Positions 15,194 to 19,402 of a stretch of DNA of 19,402 nt are shown here, one piece after another. Below the pieces are notes generated by a model. The model was not told the origin of the DNA. It did no database searches and saw only the letters and a program-made list of their open reading frames with translations. Position numbers and translations under genes: made by a program. The first letter of the stretch is position 1, and each line of letters starts with the position of its first letter. This stretch comes from an uncultured Actinomycetes bacterium (lineage in GTDB: Bacteria > Actinomycetota > Thermoleophilia > Miltoncostaeales > Miltoncostaeaceae): assembly GCA_903866425.1 (NCBI GenBank), contig CAIPNN010000311.1, positions 1 through 19,402 on the forward strand, in the 5' to 3' direction.

Positions 15194-15840
15194 CGGCGGT
15201 CCTCAGGGCCGTCGGGTGGCAGGTCGCGGGGGCGCGATGACCACACGAGGCCCACTCCTGCCAGGGCCACAAGGCTGGCGGCGATGGCGATGACGCCAAG
15301 CCACAGGCCACCGCCACTGCTGCCCGATTCACCGGCCGGCGCGGCTTCTGCGGCGGTGTCGGCGATGGTCACCGCCGCCGCGGGCCCCGGCGCATCAACT
15401 CCGGTTTCGGTGCTCTCAGCACCGGGGGCTTCGGGCGGGCCCGTCCAGCGCTTCACCTTGCCGCTTGAGGTTGTCTGCCAGGCAGGGAACACGGCTGTCC
15501 CGGTGCTGAACGGGGTGCCGAGGAAGGTGAAGTCGGCGTAGTGGCTCGGCGTGATTGCCCCGCCACTCCAGATGACCCCACCGATGCGCCCGTCGGGGCG
15601 CTTGAGGATCTTGGTGGTCCAGCCCGGCGCGTCGGCGATGGCGTACACCGACACCTCGGTGGGGAAGGTGACGCGCACCTGGGTGGTGGTGAGGCCCTCC
15701 TCGGCGGGCACGCGCACCGTGAACTCGGTCGACTGGCCCTTCACTGCCGTGGATGGCAGCACCGACACATGTGCCATGGCCACCGGTGACGTGGCAAGGG
15801 CGATGAGCCCGGCCGCCAGCATCAGTCGCCCGCGGGTCAC
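15190..15840 (-). CDS. YcnI-like (DUF1775) copper-binding membrane-anchored protein
   Basis: A 216-residue exported protein. A signal peptide (about 1-23, ending SPVAMA) leaves mature His24 at the N terminus (HVSVLPS). Residues 24-130 are the DUF1775 beta-sandwich. In Bacillus YcnI the N-terminal His, a Glu and a Trp form a copper site; here candidates are His24, Glu48 in VPAEEG and Trp91 in VIWSGG. A Pro/Ala/Thr/Glu-rich spacer (about 132-177) leads to one membrane helix (LWLGVIAIAASLVALAGVGLVW, about 179-200) and a short charged tail. It probably sits outside the cell membrane and handles copper. No CopC/CopD gene is nearby. It starts at GTG 15840, overlapping the DUF1385 stop by 4 bases, and its own stop overlaps the next start as CTGA. 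Confidence 0.9.
   Translation of the reverse strand: MTRGRLMLAAGLIALATSPVAMAHVSVLPSTAVKGQSTEFTVRVPAEEGLTTTQVRVTFPTEVSVYAIADAPGWTTKILKRPDGRIGGVIWSGGAITPSHYADFTFLGTPFSTGTAVFPAWQTTSSGKVKRWTGPPEAPGAESTETGVDAPGPAAAVTIADTAAEAAPAGESGSSGGGLWLGVIAIAASLVALAGVGLVWSSRPRDLPPDGPEDRR
15200..15204 (-). promoter_or_regulatory. Ribosome binding site for the CTG-started phosphoribosyltransferase
   Basis: GAGGA on the minus strand, 6 bases before CTG 15193, inside the last codons of the YcnI-like gene. No comparable site precedes the internal ATG at 15136. Confidence 0.65.
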
Positions 15841-16667
15841 ACCATCACCTCCGACTCGGCCTGCTCAATGCGCAGGATCTCTTCCATTGCCTGCCGGCCG
15901 ACGGCCAACTCGTCTTCGTCGGGCTCACGGGTGACGAACCCGGCCTGAATGGCATGGCCGGCCCCGTGGATGACGCGCGACACCGGGTTGCGCGGGTTGC
16001 GCTCGGCAAACGAGAAGGCCTCGACGGCCGCGCCGATGCCGGCGACCAATGCCCCGGCGCGCACCAGCGCGCGACGCCTGCGGCCCCGCACCGCGCGCGC
16101 GGCGATGTTGCCCACGGCGCTGCTCACCATGAGGGGAAGCACCAGGTTGCTGCCGCAACGCGGGTGCTCCTTCGGGTCAACCACGTTGGTGGCGATGCCG
16201 AGTGATCCGGCACGCTCGTACGCGGCGATGCTCTTGTGCTCAACGGCGTGCCAACGCGATGCGGGGCTGAGGCGCAGCATCAGCAGGATGGGCAGCAGGT
16301 TGATGGTGGCCACCGCTGCCTCCTGCGCCACCACGTTCTTGATGCGCCGCCGCAGCACGGCGCTCGCAACCATGGTGCCCACCACCATCACGCCCACCGG
16401 GCGATCTTCCATGGCCAGACGTGCCTCGGGCACACCGGCTCGGGCGGCTGGCACCACCATCATCGACTCCACCATGCGGATGACGCCGCGGGCGAGGGGC
16501 ACGCGCTCCAGCACCCCGCCGTTGAGACGCGGCCGCGGGCCCGAGCCCACGATCACCTCGCCATCGTCGTCCACCACGGCGGCCGCCCACGATGTGGGGC
16601 CGTGCACCAGCAGGCCGTTGGCCAGCGCCATGCCGCCAAGACGCAGTCGGTCGGATTCCTCGCTCAT
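15837..16667 (-). CDS. DUF1385 (YqhQ-like) membrane protein
   Basis: A 276-residue protein from ATG 16667, which overlaps the thyX-like stop by 4 bases (ATGA). Family marks are LARGVIRMVESM (59-70), WHAVEHKSIAAYE (139-151) and HPRCGSNLVL (168-177). The conserved His, Glu and Cys residues have led to the family being described as predicted metal-dependent enzymes. Hydrophobic segments lie at about 92-105, 119-132, 174-190 and 204-218. Function is not established. The YqhQ family is widespread in Gram-positive bacteria. A longer frame runs upstream to 16961 but that stretch is antisense-like reading through thyX. Confidence 0.9.
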   Translation of the reverse strand: MSEESDRLRLGGMALANGLLVHGPTSWAAAVVDDDGEVIVGSGPRPRLNGGVLERVPLARGVIRMVESMMVVPAARAGVPEARLAMEDRPVGVMVVGTMVASAVLRRRIKNVVAQEAAVATINLLPILLMLRLSPASRWHAVEHKSIAAYERAGSLGIATNVVDPKEHPRCGSNLVLPLMVSSAVGNIAARAVRGRRRRALVRAGALVAGIGAAVEAFSFAERNPRNPVSRVIHGAGHAIQAGFVTREPDEDELAVGRQAMEEILRIEQAESEVMV

Positions 16668-18274
16668 GCCTCTCCCCGTCGTGCCTCGGAGCGCCGCTCC
16701 TGGGCAAGGCGGTCGCCCTGCCCGCTCATGTCGGTGTAGTGCATGAGCGACGCAAGCGCAGCATGACCCGCCTCGTCGCGGATGGCGATGAGCATGTCCT
16801 GCGCGACCCGGCGGTAGGCGGCGTGCCCCTGCGGCTGGCTGCGCAGTTCGATCAGGTGCATCGCCTCGCGGGCGTTCATGCGGATGGCAAACCGGATGCG
16901 GTGACTCATGGTGACGGCGTACGGCGCCTCGTCGGGCACCACGTCCATCACCTGACGCCACAGTGCCGCCGATGCCTCATGCACGCGGGCGAACTCGTCG
17001 GCAACGCCGGCAGCCTCGGCGTCGGGCGACCGCTCCCAGCCGAGGGTGGCCCCCAGCGGCTGAGCCTCAAGCGTGAGCAGGCGGTGACGCTGCAGGTCGC
17101 GGTATGCGCCGTAGTCGCAGGTGATCTCAAACAGGTACTCGGTGGCCTCAAGCGCACGCCCGGGTCGCTCGCGGCGGTCGCTGCGCCCATCGGCCCACTC
17201 GGCAAGCATGCGCGACCGCTCGGCAGGAGCGAGCGCCAGCACTTCGGCACGCACCTGCTCAAGAGGAAGCCCAGACGCCGGCCAAAGCGCGTGGGCAAGC
17301 ACCCGCGCCTCGCCATCGGGATCGAACTGAAGAAGCCGGACCGCCGACCCGGTGCCAGACACCCCACGGTGTCTGGCACCGCCCGGTGTCAGGCACCGGT
17401 CGGTGACAGGCACTGCCAGTTGGGCGGCACGGTCCTCCGTTGCCCGGCGGTAACGGCCGTGGCGCTCGCCGCGGTCAGGGCGATCCACTCTCGTGAGGAA
17501 GTCGGGGATGACGTGACGCAGTGCCGCCAGCACCTGGTCGCCGACCTCGCGGGCCTCGGGAAGCGGGTGGGCACGCAGGCGCATCACCAGCGACTCCCAC
17601 GCCTGGCCGCTGGCGTACACGCCAACGTTGGCGGTGGTGGCCGCAGGCAGCAGGCCGCGCACGGCGTCGAGGGCACGGGCGCGCAGCGCGCGCATGGCGG
17701 CGGGGTCGTCGGTTGCCGGGGCCTCGGTGGCCATGAGGTGGTCGAACACCACGGTGTTGAGACGGGCATACGTGGCAAAGGCGTCGTCGAGCACCCGCTC
17801 GTATTCGGCCAGCAGATCGGGGTGGGCCGCGATTCCAGCCGGCCGCACGTACTTCCAGCGGCCATCCACCTGGGTGTCGTAGGGCACATACCGCGTGCTC
17901 TGCTCGAGGTAACTGGCCAGGCGCCCCCACTCGATGACCTTGGTGAGCACATTGCTCACACCCTCGATGGCCACGTGCGCACCACCGAGCTGCGCCACCG
18001 AGTCGTCGCCGTAGTCGGCCAGTACGCGCTGGAAGAACTCGCGCGCCCGATCGGCCCCGACCTCCGACCCGATGCCGCCCTGATCACCGTCGGGCACGAA
18101 TTCGTCGAGAAGGATCCTGCGTACCGAATTTGCCGACCGCGAGTAGCGGGCGAACAGGGCGCCCTTCACGGCCTCCGGCAGATGCGTGAGCGCGAATACC
18201 GGCCCAATGGGGTCGGTGACGTAGGGCGCGATCCGTGCCCGCTCCTCGGGCGTGAGGTCGTCCCCGGGTGCCAT
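16664..18274 (-). CDS. Two-domain ThyX-like (FAD-dependent thymidylate synthase family) protein
   Basis: A 536-residue protein, about twice the length of classical ThyX, with two ThyX-like halves. The N half (about 10-285) has LFARYSRSANSVRRILLDE and VSNVLTKVIEWGRLASYLEQSTRY. The C half (about 310-520) has DLQRHRLLTLEAQPLG and IRMNAREAMHLIELRSQPQGHAAYRRVAQDM. Classical ThyX carries RHRxxSxNxxSxR; only RHR survives in the C half and a shifted RYSRSANSVRR in the N half. Activity as a thymidylate synthase is therefore doubtful, although the flavin/nucleotide fold is likely kept. Residues about 288-309 (VPVTDRCLTPGGARHRGVSG...) are encoded by a palindromic repeat inserted in frame in the inter-domain linker. 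Starts at ATG 18274, 4 bases after the upstream stop. Confidence 0.87.
   Translation of the reverse strand: MAPGDDLTPEERARIAPYVTDPIGPVFALTHLPEAVKGALFARYSRSANSVRRILLDEFVPDGDQGGIGSEVGADRAREFFQRVLADYGDDSVAQLGGAHVAIEGVSNVLTKVIEWGRLASYLEQSTRYVPYDTQVDGRWKYVRPAGIAAHPDLLAEYERVLDDAFATYARLNTVVFDHLMATEAPATDDPAAMRALRARALDAVRGLLPAATTANVGVYASGQAWESLVMRLRAHPLPEAREVGDQVLAALRHVIPDFLTRVDRPDRGERHGRYRRATEDRAAQLAVPVTDRCLTPGGARHRGVSGTGSAVRLLQFDPDGEARVLAHALWPASGLPLEQVRAEVLALAPAERSRMLAEWADGRSDRRERPGRALEATEYLFEITCDYGAYRDLQRHRLLTLEAQPLGATLGWERSPDAEAAGVADEFARVHEASAALWRQVMDVVPDEAPYAVTMSHRIRFAIRMNAREAMHLIELRSQPQGHAAYRRVAQDMLIAIRDEAGHAALASLMHYTDMSGQGDRLAQERRSEARRGEA
17351..17414. repeat. Palindromic element inside the thyX-like gene, four cores at 17-base spacing
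   Basis: Cores are GGTGCCAGACACC at 17351-17363 (inverted), GGTGTCTGGCACC at 17368-17380, GGTGTCAGGCACC at 17385-17397 and the degenerate GGTGACAGGCACT at 17402-17414. Their starts are exactly 17 bases apart. The first two are identical to cores of the intergenic element at 3572-3632, in the same inverted-then-direct order. The element is translated on the minus strand as residues about 288-309 of the ThyX-like protein, between its two domains, with no stop codon or frame change. Confidence 0.92.
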
Positions 18275-18278
18275 GGGG

Positions 18279-18944
18279 CTAGGCGATGTCGTCGTCCGCG
18301 TCCACGGCGCCGCCCAGTTCGCGTCGGCCCGAGAACAGGTCGTTCAGGCGGTCGCGGATCTCGAGGTCACCGTGGTAGCGGGCCACCATGGCCCACTCGT
18401 CGCCCAGCATCACCGGCACGCCTTCGGCCTCGCGCTCATCTGCCGGGATCTCGTCGTCGATATCGACAGGGATCTCGGTGAAGTGGTGGCCGTCCATGAA
18501 GAAGTAGTCGTTCAGGCGCTCGCGGATGTCGGCGTCCTTGCTCACCACGGCGATCTCAACCCACGTGGCGGCGAGCATGGCGATCTCGCCGCTGCGTGAA
18601 CGCACCAGTGACTTCTCGTGGTCGTGGTCGCCGTGCGAGTGCCACGTGACCTCCTCGGTGAACCCGGCGCCCAGCACCTGCGACAGACGGTGGGGAATTC
18701 CCTCGTGCATCAGCGACGACCGCAGCACGTACACCTGCTCGTCGCTGCCATCGGGGAGGACCATGCGGAAGCCCTCTTCACCGAGTGCAGTGCCGCTGTT
18801 GGCGGCGATCATCTCACCAATGGCCCGAAGCGGATCGTCCTGCTTGCCCTGGGCGCGCTCGCCCGAGGTCACAGCCTCTGCGTAGCGGAAAAGCCTGCGG
18901 AACTCCGCCTGCGACATCGGCCCGATCTCAACCTCGATGCTCAC
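18279..18944 (-). CDS. Uncharacterised acidic protein with His-rich cluster
   Basis: A 221-residue soluble protein that I do not recognise. It has no signal peptide or membrane segment. A His-rich stretch, HSHGDHDHE (102-110), could bind metal, and another pair occurs at HH153-154. Two short related segments, IRERLNDYF (140-148) and IRDRLNDLF (196-204), each followed by a Gly, suggest a repeated helical element. The middle has strands FRMVLPDGSDEQVYVLRSSLM and GEIAMLAATWVEIAVVS. The C-terminal tail is strongly acidic (VDADDDIA). It begins at GTG 18944, overlapping the rarA stop by 4 bases, and ends 4 bases before the thyX-like start, so it is translated between two nucleic-acid-related genes. 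Function unknown. Confidence 0.8.
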   Translation of the reverse strand: MSIEVEIGPMSQAEFRRLFRYAEAVTSGERAQGKQDDPLRAIGEMIAANSGTALGEEGFRMVLPDGSDEQVYVLRSSLMHEGIPHRLSQVLGAGFTEEVTWHSHGDHDHEKSLVRSRSGEIAMLAATWVEIAVVSKDADIRERLNDYFFMDGHHFTEIPVDIDDEIPADEREAEGVPVMLGDEWAMVARYHGDLEIRDRLNDLFSGRRELGGAVDADDDIA

Positions 18945-19402
18945 CCGTTCTCCCCTTGATTGTGTGCCGGCGGCATGGTGTCAGACGACGCGCCGCGTTG
19001 CGCCTTCGCACGCATCTCGCGCAGGCGTGCCCAGTATGCGGCCTCGGTGCCCACATCACCGGGCTCGAAGAACGTGATGTGTTCCATGCCCTCGGGCATG
19101 CACGAGTCGCCGGTGACGCGGCCATCCACCCCGTGCGGGTTCACATACCCGGTGCCATGCCCAAGGTTGCGCTTGTTCGTGCCGCTGGCATCGCGGAGCG
19201 CCAGCGGCGGGGCCTTGGCGCCCTCGGCCTCCACCAGCGCCATCGCGGCGTTGATGCCCTGGTACGACGAATTGCCCTTGGGCGCGAGCGCCATGTAGGT
19301 CACCGCCTGCGCCAGGTTGATGCGTGCCTCGGGCATGCCGACGAATTCCACGGCGCGGGCCACGGCGACGGCCACCTCGATGGCCCGGGGGTCGGCGTTG
19401 CC
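18941..19402 (-). CDS. rarA: RarA (MgsA) replication-associated AAA+ ATPase, C-terminal part only
   Basis: The last 153 residues of a gene that continues beyond the right edge; the AAA+ ATPase module is outside the window. Visible family marks are NADPRAIEVAVAVARAVEFV, GMPEARINLAQAVTYMALAPKGNSSYQGI, a degenerate ALRDASG..KRNLGHGTGYVNPHG block, CMPEG and FFEPGDVGTEAAYWARL. These match the tetramerisation and C-terminal domains of RarA, which acts at stalled forks and on single-stranded DNA binding protein-coated ends. The final 25 residues are Gln/Ala-rich and variable. The stop overlaps the GTG of the next gene by 4 bases. Upstream genes and the promoter of this long run are not visible. Confidence 0.92.
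   Translation of the reverse strand, partial: GNADPRAIEVAVAVARAVEFVGMPEARINLAQAVTYMALAPKGNSSYQGINAAMALVEAEGAKAPPLALRDASGTNKRNLGHGTGYVNPHGVDGRVTGDSCMPEGMEHITFFEPGDVGTEAAYWARLREMRAKAQRGASSDTMPPAHNQGENG

Noticed and set aside
16592..18481. 629-codon open frame on the plus strand opposite thyX
   Set aside because: It runs antisense through three real genes and shows no recognisable motif; composition is typical of a reverse-strand shadow.
18970..18990. A further copy of the repeat core near GGTGTCAGACGAC
   Set aside because: Only the first eight or so bases match, there is no second core 17 bases away, and it lies in ordinary rarA coding sequence.

Overview
The window is GC-rich and almost fully coding, with many GTG starts and 4-base stop/start overlaps. 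A ClgR-type regulator overlapping ClpP, an AdnB/RecB-like helicase-nuclease with an iron-sulfur staple, a two-domain ThyX-like protein, YcnI and YqhQ/DUF1385 together suggest an actinobacterial chromosome, possibly a deep-branching or uncultured lineage. That placement is inferred from gene content only. No rRNA, tRNA, insertion sequence, prophage or CRISPR array is visible, and no gene-free stretch exceeds about 150 bases.

Layout. (1) 71-3527, minus strand: a DUF1015 protein, an inositol-monophosphatase-like phosphatase, a two-helix membrane protein, a ClgR-like regulator and ClpP form one tightly packed run. (2) 3528-3669: a divergent intergenic region carrying a long perfect palindrome. 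(3) 3670-7507, plus strand: a UvrD-type helicase fused to a Cys-staple PD-(D/E)XK nuclease, followed after 1 base by a YhaM-like OB-fold/HD phosphohydrolase. (4) 7504-19402, minus strand: one long co-directional run that enters from the right edge with the C-terminal part of RarA. It continues through an unknown His-rich protein, a ThyX-like protein, DUF1385, a YcnI-like copper protein, nicotinate phosphoribosyltransferase, methylmalonyl-CoA epimerase, a B12-binding radical SAM enzyme, a 74-residue unknown, YchF, a double GNAT protein, a PAS histidine kinase, its NarL-type response regulator and a cupin.

How the genes relate. ClgR/ClpP looks like a proteolysis control pair and kinase/regulator like a complete two-component system. 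The helicase-nuclease and RarA point to DNA repair and fork maintenance. The rest is a mixed housekeeping operon (NAD salvage, propionyl-CoA handling, ribosome-linked ATPase, copper protein) held together by overlaps that suggest translational coupling.

The most unusual signal is a palindromic element built from 13-base cores spaced exactly 17 bases apart. It occurs once between the divergent promoters (3572-3632) and once inside the thyX-like coding frame (17351-17414), where it adds about 21-23 residues to the inter-domain linker without breaking the frame. The second notable signal is that YchF and nicotinate phosphoribosyltransferase appear to start at CTG codons at or next to the upstream stop codon.
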